A stretch of 7,038 nucleotides of DNA from CAZJPS01 sp964548055 (GCA_964548055.1 CAZJPS010000062.1:1-7038); one strand, 5' to 3'. Shown: positions 1 through 5,463, counted from the stretch's first letter. The notes: generated from the sequence alone by a model not told the origin. A program made the numbers and translations.

Positions 1-2006
1 CTGCGTTCGATCACTTCGTGAGGAAGATCGTCTATAAAGCGGCTAGCCACGTTATGCTGCGTTTCGCCCCACAGCATGCGGCTGCGGGCAAAGAAGAGTC
101 GCAGCTGCGTTTTAGCGCGCGTCATTCCTACGTACATCAGCCTTCTTTCTTCTTCTAGCTGCTCTTTATCAAACGATGAATTGCTGTGCGGGAAAATACC
201 TTCTTCGCATCCTCCGATGATCACATGCTCAAATTCCAGTCCTTTACAAAGGTGAAGCGTCATCAGTGTGAGTGCGTCATCGCGCACATCCGATAACTTA
301 TCTACTTCCGATACGAGTGCCACTTCTTCCAAAAAGCTCATGAGAGACGTTTGTGGATCCAGGCTGTCATATTTATGTGTGACCGTGAGAAGTTCCTGCA
401 CGTTCTGCCATCGCTCCTCTCCTTCATCTGTGTCATCCCGAAGCCATTTTTCCATGCCTACGGCTTCTAATAAATGCGCAGTCAGTTCTGATACAACTTG
501 CGTAGAGGCAAGCCTCTGAAATCTTTCAATCATCTCTACAAAAGAATTGATGCGTTCTTGTGTTGGCTCATTCAGTGCCGATACATCATTCACGCGCTTG
601 AGTGTTTCCCATAATGTCAGTCTCTCTTGAAGTGAGAATGCCTGCAAATGACCGAGTGACGTTTGTCCAATTTTTCTGGCTGGAACATTCATCACGCGCA
701 GAAGCGAGATCGTATCAGCAGGATTTAATAGCAGATACAAATATGCAATCACATCTTTCACTTCTCTGCGTCCGTAGAATTTCATGCCGCCAATAATCCG
801 GTAGGGGACGCCTTCACGCATGCATGCTTCTTCAAACAGACGAGATTGTGCGTTCGTGCGATACAGAATCACTTGTTCGTTGAGGGGCACATTTTCCGTC
901 CGCATTTTTTGCACCATTTTCAGTGCTTCTTCTGCTTCCCTTCGCTCATCTCTCACTTCCTGAATTGTCACAAGTGGGCCTTCTTTTCGCTCCGTCCACA
1001 TATCCTTTTCGGGCCTATTGGGATTTACAGAAATCACTGCGTTTGCAGCGGTGAGAATCACTTGGGTTGAGCGATAGTTTTGTTCCAATTTAATACGCAT
1101 TGCGTCTGGATATTCTTTTTCAAATTCCATGATGTTTCGGATGTCTGCACCACGGAATGCGTAAATGGATTGATCCGGATCTCCAATCACACAGAGGTTC
1201 CGATATTTTTCTGCGAGCAGAGAAATAAATAAGTACTGCGCATGGTTTGTATCTTGATACTCATCCACGTGCAGATATCTCCATGTTTCCTGATATCGAT
1301 CCAGCACCGCAGGCACTTCGTGAAAGAGTCTCACCGTCTCTACAATAAGATCATCAAAATCTAAAGCATTCGCCGAAAATAATGCTTTTTGATAGCGATC
1401 GTACGCCGTGATAATCTGCTGCATCCGGAAAGTTGTGGCTTGTGCCTGTGCTTCTTTGGGGTTGAGCGCTTCGCTCTTAAAACGTCCTACATATCCCAGT
1501 ACTGCTTTAGGCTTCAATTCTTTTTCATCAATCTGCATCTCCTTTAATACCTGCTTCATCAGTTTTTCCTGATCATCGCTATCATAAATCACAAAGGATC
1601 GATCCCGTCCCAAATGAATAATATCTTTGCGTAAAATCCTGCAACATACCGAGTGAAATGTTCCCATCACCGGCATTCTTCCTTGTTCCGAGACCCACTT
1701 GCCCACCGAAGCCTCGGCGAAGGCGGGTCCCGAGCCTGAGCCCGGTAGGTTCGTTCCTTCCACAATATGCAGCAAATTTTTAATGCGCTCTTTCATCTCC
1801 GCAGCTGCCTTATTGGTGAAAGTGACTGCCAGAATCTGCCACGGCTGCACACCTTGGCTCATCATATTGGCAATGCGGTGTGTAAGAGCTCGTGTTTTCC
1901 CAGAACCCGCTCCCGCCAAAATGAGCGCAGGCCCAGAGATATTCTCTACCGCTTGCCTTTGCGGGGGATTGAGCCGATCGAAGATGACATCAGTTGCGGG
2001 AGACAC
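1..2006 (-). CDS. uvrD: UvrD/PcrA-family SF1A 3'-5' DNA helicase (C-terminus cut by window edge)
   Basis: This is an ATP-dependent 3'-5' DNA helicase of the UvrD/PcrA family, which acts in nucleotide excision and mismatch repair and in clearing replication forks. The full motif set is visible: Q-motif LNPPQRQAV (residues 12-20), Walker A AGAGSGKT (31-38), TFTNKAA (motif Ia), TFHS (116-119), Walker B VDEYQDTN (247-254), GDPDQSIYAFRGAD (275-288), QNYRST (309-314), LYRTNAQSR, TLHLCKGLEF (motif V, H585) and YVGMTRAK (motif VI, 625-632). In all, 668 complete codons are visible; family members are usually about 720-750 residues, so only the C-terminal tail is missing. The GTG at 2006 is chosen because an in-frame TGA lies a few codons upstream and no ATG lies between them. 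No Shine-Dalgarno sequence precedes it. About 26 residues (roughly 84-110) between motifs Ia and Ib exceed the usual spacing and contain a palindromic DNA repeat. Motif V has Leu-Cys where Ser-Ala is usual. The gene is divergent from the exported-protein genes. Confidence 0.97.
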   Translation of the reverse strand, partial: MSPATDVIFDRLNPPQRQAVENISGPALILAGAGSGKTRALTHRIANMMSQGVQPWQILAVTFTNKAAAEMKERIKNLLHIVEGTNLPGSGSGPAFAEASVGKWVSEQGRMPVMGTFHSVCCRILRKDIIHLGRDRSFVIYDSDDQEKLMKQVLKEMQIDEKELKPKAVLGYVGRFKSEALNPKEAQAQATTFRMQQIITAYDRYQKALFSANALDFDDLIVETVRLFHEVPAVLDRYQETWRYLHVDEYQDTNHAQYLFISLLAEKYRNLCVIGDPDQSIYAFRGADIRNIMEFEKEYPDAMRIKLEQNYRSTQVILTAANAVISVNPNRPEKDMWTERKEGPLVTIQEVRDERREAEEALKMVQKMRTENVPLNEQVILYRTNAQSRLFEEACMREGVPYRIIGGMKFYGRREVKDVIAYLYLLLNPADTISLLRVMNVPARKIGQTSLGHLQAFSLQERLTLWETLKRVNDVSALNEPTQERINSFVEMIERFQRLASTQVVSELTAHLLEAVGMEKWLRDDTDEGEERWQNVQELLTVTHKYDSLDPQTSLMSFLEEVALVSEVDKLSDVRDDALTLMTLHLCKGLEFEHVIIGGCEEGIFPHSNSSFDKEQLEEERRLMYVGMTRAKTQLRLFFARSRMLWGETQHNVASRFIDDLPHEVIER
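1689..1732 (-). repeat. Palindromic repeat copy A, in frame inside the uvrD-type gene
   Basis: The outer arms CGAGACCC (1689-1696) and GGGTCCCG (1725-1732) are inverted complements with one mismatch. An alternative inner stem uses CCCACC (1702-1707) with GGCGGG (1722-1727). Read on the minus strand it contains CCCGCCTTCGC and CGGTGGGCA, both found identically in copy B at 5331-5367. It is translated as part of the helicase (GPAFAEASVGK, residues 93-103), preceded by a Gly-Ser run. That it is an inserted interspersed element is inferred from the second copy and from the extra length in this loop of the protein. Confidence 0.75.
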
Positions 2007-2012
2007 GTGTGG

Positions 2013-2018
2013 ATCATA
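2013..2018 (-). promoter_or_regulatory. Candidate -10 box (TATGAT) for the helicase gene, leaderless geometry
   Basis: On the minus strand TATGAT ends six bases before the GTG start at 2006, which would put the transcription start on or next to the start codon. No convincing -35 box is seen 17 bases upstream. With no Shine-Dalgarno sequence present, a leaderless mRNA is a plausible reading. The hexamer alone is weak evidence. Confidence 0.35.
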
Positions 2019-2076
2019 GCGGAGAAATCAAAAAAATCTGGGTTATTTTGCCCCTATCTACAGAGGTTGATTGACA

Positions 2077-2105
2077 TTGAGTTACGACCATAAAAGACGT
2101 ATAAT
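2077..2105 (+). promoter_or_regulatory. Sigma70-type promoter P1 for the first exported-protein gene
   Basis: The -35 box TTGAGT (2077-2082) and a consensus -10 box TATAAT (2100-2105) are separated by exactly 17 bases. The predicted transcription start near 2112 gives a leader of about 20 bases. That leader contains GAATATTCACACTC (2111-2124), which matches the leader of the next gene at the same distance from its -10 box. Confidence 0.75.
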
Positions 2106-2131
2106 GTACTGAATATTCACACTCAGTTTGT

Positions 2132-2518
2132 ATGCCAGAAAAATCACATGGTGTGTACACGGCAATAGTGAGCGCACTCATCTTTATGTCCATCTTTGGA
2201 GTAGTACAATCGGGTGCGGTTCACATCCAGGCGGGTGTTCAGTGGGTACTATCGGCTTACAGGAGCATAGATCCTGCTCAAATTATCGCTGATAATTTTG
2301 GTGCTCCTTCTTTGCAGAAAAAGGAATTTAAAGGGAGATACATGCTTCATTCTCCGTTTAGGGCACCAGTGCCAGGATGGTCCAGTGCAGGGGATTGTAG
2401 TGAGCCAAAAAAAGATGATGCGGGGCTTGATCGCAGGTGCGGGAGCACTATTTTGCCGGTGAGCGTTGTATGTGATTATTATTGCGGCAGTTCCGTAGTG
2501 AATGAGAGGAAAGAGTAA
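2132..2518 (+). CDS. Small probably exported protein with four cysteines, function unknown
   Basis: I do not recognise this 128-residue protein as a named family. Residues 9-30 form a hydrophobic stretch after a short polar start (MPEKSHG), resembling a signal peptide or N-terminal anchor. The remainder is polar, with cysteines at 89, 103, 114 and 118, which suggests disulfides outside the membrane. The ATG at 2132 lies 26 bases after a consensus -10 box and has no Shine-Dalgarno sequence. It may be a paralogue of the next gene: promoter and leader match, and both have Val-His-x-x-Ala just after the hydrophobic segment (residues 30-34 here, 31-35 there). It lacks the CP..C..PPPGC module and the Ser-rich linker of that neighbour, so it could be a shortened or decayed relative. 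The good promoter supports it being a gene; with no recognised homologue, confidence is moderate. Confidence 0.6.
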   Translation: MPEKSHGVYTAIVSALIFMSIFGVVQSGAVHIQAGVQWVLSAYRSIDPAQIIADNFGAPSLQKKEFKGRYMLHSPFRAPVPGWSSAGDCSEPKKDDAGLDRRCGSTILPVSVVCDYYCGSSVVNERKE

Positions 2519-2594
2519 TAGTAGAGAGCTTCCCCAGGGGGGGGCAGGGAAAGTAAAAAAGTGGCTTCTAGGTACCTTGCGTGCCTTTTATTTG

Positions 2595-2623
2595 TAGACC
2601 TAGTGTCAAAAAAAATGTATAAT
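2595..2623 (+). promoter_or_regulatory. Sigma70-type promoter P2 for the second exported-protein gene
   Basis: A -35-like TAGACC (2595-2600) lies 17 bases before a perfect TATAAT (2618-2623). The leader contains GAACATTCACATTC (2629-2642), identical at 12 of 14 positions to the P1 leader and starting at the same offset from the -10 box. The start codon follows at 2648. Confidence 0.7.
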
Positions 2624-2647
2624 ATCTAGAACATTCACATTCTGAGC

Positions 2648-3445
2648 ATGCAACGTACGCCACACCAATTCCATTTGATTCGCATAGTTGCACTCTTCAC
2701 TGTTGTTGTGTCGCTTACATCTTTTTCACGTACCTCTGTTCACACACTTGCAGCTCTTCCACTCTATCAAGAGCTTTTAGAATTCTTTCATGGCAAAACA
2801 GATTCTCCCCCAGCTGTACCCGATAGTTACATCGAATTTCAAAAAAGACAGCGCGGTGAGGATTCAGTTTGGTTTGTATCGTGGATTCAATCCCTCTGGA
2901 CAGGGGATCCAGCACAGAACACAGAAGTATATCTGCAGCCATCTATTGCCTCTTCCAGTTCTTCTACCAGCAGCTCGGTTTCCTCTGAATATGAGTCGCT
3001 TCCGCCAACCACAAAAGATCCTATGGCACCCGTTCGTTGCCCCATTGCAGAATGTGCATTTCCTCCCCCTGGATGTTCGTATAGGCATGATAGATTTTTG
3101 GAAAATGGATGTGCAGTGCAGTGTGATCTGCAATGCTCGTTTCCAGTACAAGAAGAAGGCCCCGGTACGAGCGAGGAAAGTAGCAGCATGAGCAGTGAAG
3201 AAAATCAGCTCACGCGCGAGCAAATAGATGCCATCTGGAGAGAAATGCAAACAAAAGATGCGGAGCAGCGGCAAGCAGTTCCTACGTACGAACCATCTTC
3301 TATGCAGGAACTTGGAACCAAATGGGATTGGTCCACGTGGGGGAACGATTCCGCCCACAATCAGTCATCGGTAATAGGGAACGCAGAAGCAAAAGCAGCT
3401 CCTGCCTGTGGCGATGGTTCGTGTGATGCCGAGAGGGGCGAATAG
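2648..3445 (+). CDS. Exported Ser-rich protein with a CP..C..PPPGC cysteine module, function unknown
   Basis: This 265-residue protein has a hydrophobic segment at about 11-27 after a basic start (R3, H6, H9, R12), consistent with a signal peptide or anchor. A Ser-rich linker (about 100-113) leads to a compact module with Cys 131, 136, 143, 155, 159 and 163, containing CPIAECAFPPPGC and GCAVQCDLQC. The spacing resembles small disulfide-rich extracellular modules (antistasin-like in style), which I associate with surface proteins of Candidate Phyla bacteria; assignment to a named family is not secure. A second Ser/Glu-rich linker (about 173-186) and an acidic region follow. The last residues, ACGDGSCDAERGE, look like the first half of a CGDGxCD...GE...NC..DC motif that the stop codon (TAG, 3443-3445) cuts short. 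The ATG at 2648 is 24 bases after TATAAT and lacks a Shine-Dalgarno sequence. It is convergent with the RmuC-like gene. A role at the cell surface is inference. Confidence 0.8.
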   Translation: MQRTPHQFHLIRIVALFTVVVSLTSFSRTSVHTLAALPLYQELLEFFHGKTDSPPAVPDSYIEFQKRQRGEDSVWFVSWIQSLWTGDPAQNTEVYLQPSIASSSSSTSSSVSSEYESLPPTTKDPMAPVRCPIAECAFPPPGCSYRHDRFLENGCAVQCDLQCSFPVQEEGPGTSEESSSMSSEENQLTREQIDAIWREMQTKDAEQRQAVPTYEPSSMQELGTKWDWSTWGNDSAHNQSSVIGNAEAKAAPACGDGSCDAERGE

Positions 3446-3512
3446 ATATGTGTCACAAATCCCAGGCACCAAAAATGAACCCGGCAAGCCAATAAGAGTG
3501 TGGATACGTTCT

Positions 3513-4736
3513 TTAAAAGAGTGAATCACTCATCATTGCCCCCGCCTCCTGGATGTGCTTTTTATGCACAGAGGCTTTGGGGGAAACCAGCTTCCGAATT
3601 TCATCATTCTGAATAGTCAGATTCGCGACGATTTTTTTGATCTCTGTGGCGGCCAAAGCGGCCTTCGCATTCATCGGAATTTTTTTGATGGCAACTTCTT
3701 CAGCAATGGAAGCATCCAGCCGCTGAGTTTTTTCTAGCAGATCAGAACCCATCTTAGAAAGAATAATATCGGCAGCGTTGCGGAGATTGATGTGGAAATC
3801 TAGCTCTGCAATCATTTGGATCACATTCTCGCGTTGTTGTGGATCCATCTGCTCGGCAAACTCATACAGACTGATACGCTTGAGGCTTGCGAGTATGGGT
3901 TGAATAGCTTCTGGAGAAATAATGTAGATAGAAAAACCATCCACGATGTGACAATGTGTTTTGAGTTCGCCAATTGCAGAAGAGGGGACCACAAGAAAAA
4001 TTGATTTATAAATCTTTTCGTTATCTTTCACTTTCTCCACAGTCGTTTTTACCTGCGTGGAGATGTACGTCTGTAAATTTTTTGCCTTGGAAATTTTGGC
4101 ATCAAAAATGACGTACTGCCCCAAAAATTCAATCATGAAGTCGGGTTTCAGGCTCCCATCAAACCCTTCCGGCAAATTTGTATTGGTATAGGAAGTAAAA
4201 GAGAATGCTGGCTGCTTACAGAGTTCTGTAAGAGAAGCGATCACATTCATTTCATGTGTAGCCCATAATCTATCCCTTTCTTCTTCCTGCGCTTTCTGCC
4301 GCTCTTCATCTTCTCTTCTCACGCGCATTTTTTCATCCTCAAAGCTCTGATGTGCAATAGTGAGCTGCTGCATCCTGCTCTCTATTTCTTTTTCCTTTCT
4401 TTTTTCATTCGCCTCAAGCTTTGCCATTTTTTCCTGTAGCAAGTCCCGATCATTTGTAAGATGTTTGAGCTCAGCTTTCAGGTTTTCATGCTGTACAAAG
4501 AGTGCCTTATTTTTTCCCATGAGCTCATTCTTTTCATCCCGCTCAAATTCCACTTGCTTCTGTGCTCTCGCCATATCCTGGGTGAGGCGTTTTACTTCAG
4601 CTTTCAATGTAGCACTTTCATCCATCAGCCTTTTCATTTCCCCTGTATCCATTCCTTCATTCTTTTTGGTTCCCATCCAGATATGGACAAGGCCGACTGC
4701 CAGAATGGCTGCAAGGAAGATGTAGACGAGGGTCAT
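3513..4736 (-). CDS. Membrane-anchored coiled-coil protein with RmuC-like PD-(D/E)XK domain
   Basis: This 407-residue protein has one N-terminal membrane segment (about 2-20), a long charged coiled coil (about 30-165), then a globular domain. RmuC proteins share this layout: they limit inversions and recombination and are predicted nucleases. Here LKPDFMIEF and YVIFDAK supply D199, D212 and K214, matching the PD...(D/E)xK core that RmuC shows as PD(V/I)...IDSK. The segment after it, with KIYKSIFLVVP, fits the RmuC strand leading to FVP. The usual G-x-W-G-E signature before the core is absent; LWATHEMNVI (158-167) stands in that position, so this is a divergent relative and the symbol rmuC is withheld. 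The C-terminal third (about 285-407) is helical and unassigned. The ATG at 4736 has no Shine-Dalgarno sequence, only a pyrimidine-rich run before it. A weak terminator overlaps the stop codon. Confidence 0.78.
   Translation of the reverse strand: MTLVYIFLAAILAVGLVHIWMGTKKNEGMDTGEMKRLMDESATLKAEVKRLTQDMARAQKQVEFERDEKNELMGKNKALFVQHENLKAELKHLTNDRDLLQEKMAKLEANEKRKEKEIESRMQQLTIAHQSFEDEKMRVRREDEERQKAQEEERDRLWATHEMNVIASLTELCKQPAFSFTSYTNTNLPEGFDGSLKPDFMIEFLGQYVIFDAKISKAKNLQTYISTQVKTTVEKVKDNEKIYKSIFLVVPSSAIGELKTHCHIVDGFSIYIISPEAIQPILASLKRISLYEFAEQMDPQQRENVIQMIAELDFHINLRNAADIILSKMGSDLLEKTQRLDASIAEEVAIKKIPMNAKAALAATEIKKIVANLTIQNDEIRKLVSPKASVHKKHIQEAGAMMSDSLF
3515..3531 (-). terminator. Weak intrinsic terminator overlapping the stop of the RmuC-like gene
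   Basis: On the minus strand GAGTG-ATT-CACTC forms a 5-bp hairpin followed directly by TTTT, the last T's of which belong to the TTT codon and TAA stop. It is short and AT-moderate, so the call is tentative. No T run follows on the plus strand, so it would not serve the convergent gene. Confidence 0.35.
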
Positions 4737-4788
4737 AGAGGAAGGATGGTAGGAGTCAGCCCAAGTGGCAAATGTTTTTCGGATTTTA

Positions 4789-4857
4789 GCGGTACGCGGT
4801 TCACTGTGAGCGATAAGTCGGTATTTTTCTAGCCGCGAGCCGCTTACTGCTCATCGC
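4789..4857. repeat. Inverted pair of degenerate 7-bp tandem repeat arrays
   Basis: Four contiguous heptamers on the left (GCGGTAC, GCGGTTC, ACTGTGA, GCGATAA; 4789-4816) and four on the right (TAGCCGC, GAGCCGC, TTACTGC, TCATCGC; 4830-4857) flank a 13-base spacer. The right units are roughly reverse complements of the left ones (shared GCG at one end, CGC at the other), so a long imperfect hairpin can form. The repeat is clear by eye but degenerate. Confidence 0.6.
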
Positions 4858-4936
4858 TCTACAAATTCATAGGTGAACAGACGTACACTCTCCCACGAAT
4901 ATGCCTCTACCGGAAGCCAATTATCTTGCCTATACC

Positions 4937-4964
4937 TTGCTTTTTTGGTGTGGATTCATACAAT
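4937..4964 (+). promoter_or_regulatory. Candidate rpsO promoter with flanking inverted repeat
   Basis: TTGCTT (4937-4942) and TACAAT (4959-4964) are 16 bases apart, placing transcription start near 4971 and giving a leader of about 74 bases. A perfect 7-bp inverted repeat, TGCCTAT (4927-4933) and ATAGGCA (4963-4969), brackets the promoter and overlaps the -10 box, so it could be an operator. The -35 match is only three of six. Confidence 0.5.
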
Positions 4965-5044
4965 AGGCATCCGGTCCACGCTTCTTTCGGGCAGTAGCCC
5001 CCTCGAGGCGCGGCAAGAACTTTTTTCATCAGTTCCCTCTGCCT

Positions 5045-5314
5045 ATGGCTATCAAACGCTCGAAAAAGAAGACTATCATCACCAAGCATCGTGAGCATGC
5101 CAAGGATACCGGCTCACCAAAGGTGCAAATTGCACTTCTTACAACAGCAATCGCGCTTCTTACGGATCACTTAAAAGATCACAAGAAGGACCATTCTGCG
5201 CGCAGGGGATTACTTGGAAAAGTGGCTCAGCGCCGCAAGCTTCTCACGTATTTGCGCATGAATAAGCCTGAGGTGTATCAGGACGTGCTTGAGGAGAATA
5301 AGCTTAAGAAATAA
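5045..5314 (+). CDS. rpsO: 30S ribosomal protein S15
   Basis: S15 is a primary binder of 16S rRNA in the central domain of the small subunit and helps nucleate platform assembly. The 89-residue length is normal for the family. Family hallmarks are DTGSPKVQIALLT (21-33), DHLKDHKKDH (41-50), RRGLLGKVAQRRKLLTYL (53-70) and a basic C-terminus. The residues matching E. coli His41 and Asp48 are kept (H42, D49), but the position of Ser51 is Ala52 and the residue before it is Ser instead of His. The ATG at 5045 gives the expected basic N-terminus (MAIKRSKKK). Upstream is pyrimidine-rich with no Shine-Dalgarno sequence. It is followed by a palindromic repeat, a terminator, and then pnp, the standard rpsO-pnp order. 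In other bacteria S15 represses its own translation through its leader; whether this leader does so cannot be told by eye. Confidence 0.98.
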   Translation: MAIKRSKKKTIITKHREHAKDTGSPKVQIALLTTAIALLTDHLKDHKKDHSARRGLLGKVAQRRKLLTYLRMNKPEVYQDVLEENKLKK

Positions 5315-5330
5315 AGTTCGGGATGGGGCT

Positions 5331-5367
5331 CCCGCCTTCGCTCTGCGGAGCTACGGTGGGCAGGCGG
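5331..5367 (+). repeat. Palindromic repeat copy B, just after rpsO
   Basis: The stem CCCGCC (5331-5336) pairs with GGTGGG (5355-5360, one G-U), and an inner hairpin GCTC-TGCG-GAGC (5340-5351) sits in its loop. The first 11 bases (CCCGCCTTCGC) and the block CGGTGGGCA near the other end are identical to copy A inside the helicase gene, while the middle differs in sequence and length. It begins 16 bases after the rpsO stop codon and precedes the terminator, so it would lie in the rpsO mRNA 3' end. Confidence 0.75.
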
Positions 5368-5388
5368 AATGTGGATTAGAAATGAAAG

Positions 5389-5413
5389 AAGCGCGCTCAA
5401 TGGCGCGCTTTTT
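5389..5413 (+). terminator. Intrinsic terminator after rpsO
   Basis: A perfect 8-bp stem AAGCGCGC (5389-5396) and GCGCGCTT (5403-5410) with a six-base loop ends in five T's (5409-5413). It should end most rpsO transcripts, which implies that pnp has its own promoter or relies on read-through. Confidence 0.85.
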
Positions 5414-5435
5414 AGTGAACGTACTAGAAAAGCTC

Positions 5436-5463
5436 TTCTAGAAAGCCAAAAAATGTGTACAAT
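5436..5463 (+). promoter_or_regulatory. Weak candidate promoter for pnp
   Basis: TACAAT (5458-5463) with a poor TTCTAG (5436-5441) 16 bases upstream is the best match between the rpsO terminator and pnp. The -10 box sits in a perfect inverted repeat GTGTA-CAA-TACAC (5456-5468). If real, the pnp leader would be about 160 bases. The -35 box is poor, so this is tentative. Confidence 0.3.

Larger units (their letters stand above)
4737..5044. other. Non-coding stretch between the RmuC-like gene and rpsO
   Basis: This 308-base gap contains no convincing gene. It holds the divergent start regions of the RmuC-like gene (minus strand) and rpsO (plus strand), an inverted pair of 7-bp repeat arrays at 4789-4857, an rpsO promoter candidate at 4937-4964, and a roughly 74-base rpsO leader with a GGGC-AGTA-GCCC hairpin at 4989-5000. 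I could not identify a strong promoter for the minus-strand gene. Confidence 0.6.

Noticed and set aside
268..1070. Plus-strand open frames at 268-519, 602-796 and 846-1070
   Set aside because: They are antisense to the helicase gene, whose motifs read through continuously on the minus strand, and their translations have no sensible domain character.
1699..2093. Two overlapping plus-strand open frames covering the helicase N-terminus
   Set aside because: They are shadows of the Walker A region and of the palindromic repeat on the opposite strand.
2522..2554. TTCCC/GGGAA hairpin as a terminator for the first exported-protein gene
   Set aside because: The stem is short, the loop is G-rich and no T run follows.
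2715..3358. Open frames on both strands inside the Ser-rich exported-protein gene
   Set aside because: They overlap a frame with a promoter, signal-like N-terminus and patterned cysteines, and none has its own promoter or recognisable motif.
3446..3512. Continuation of the exported protein in the +1 frame (reading Asn-Arg-Tyr-Val-Ser...)
   Set aside because: The frame is open for about 27 codons but does not resemble the expected rest of the motif, so a frameshift is not supported.
4360..4832. Plus-strand Ser/Phe-rich frames antisense to the RmuC-like gene
   Set aside because: The composition is what the complement of a Lys/Glu-rich coiled coil gives; hydrophobicity there is an artefact.
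4971..5044. S15-binding autoregulatory structure or riboswitch in the rpsO leader
   Set aside because: Only a 4-bp GGGC/GCCC hairpin is obvious; no three-way junction or pseudoknot typical of known S15 leaders could be drawn with confidence.
4873..5094. Open frame running into the start of rpsO
   Set aside because: It begins upstream of the predicted rpsO promoter, overlaps S15 in another frame and shows no family features.
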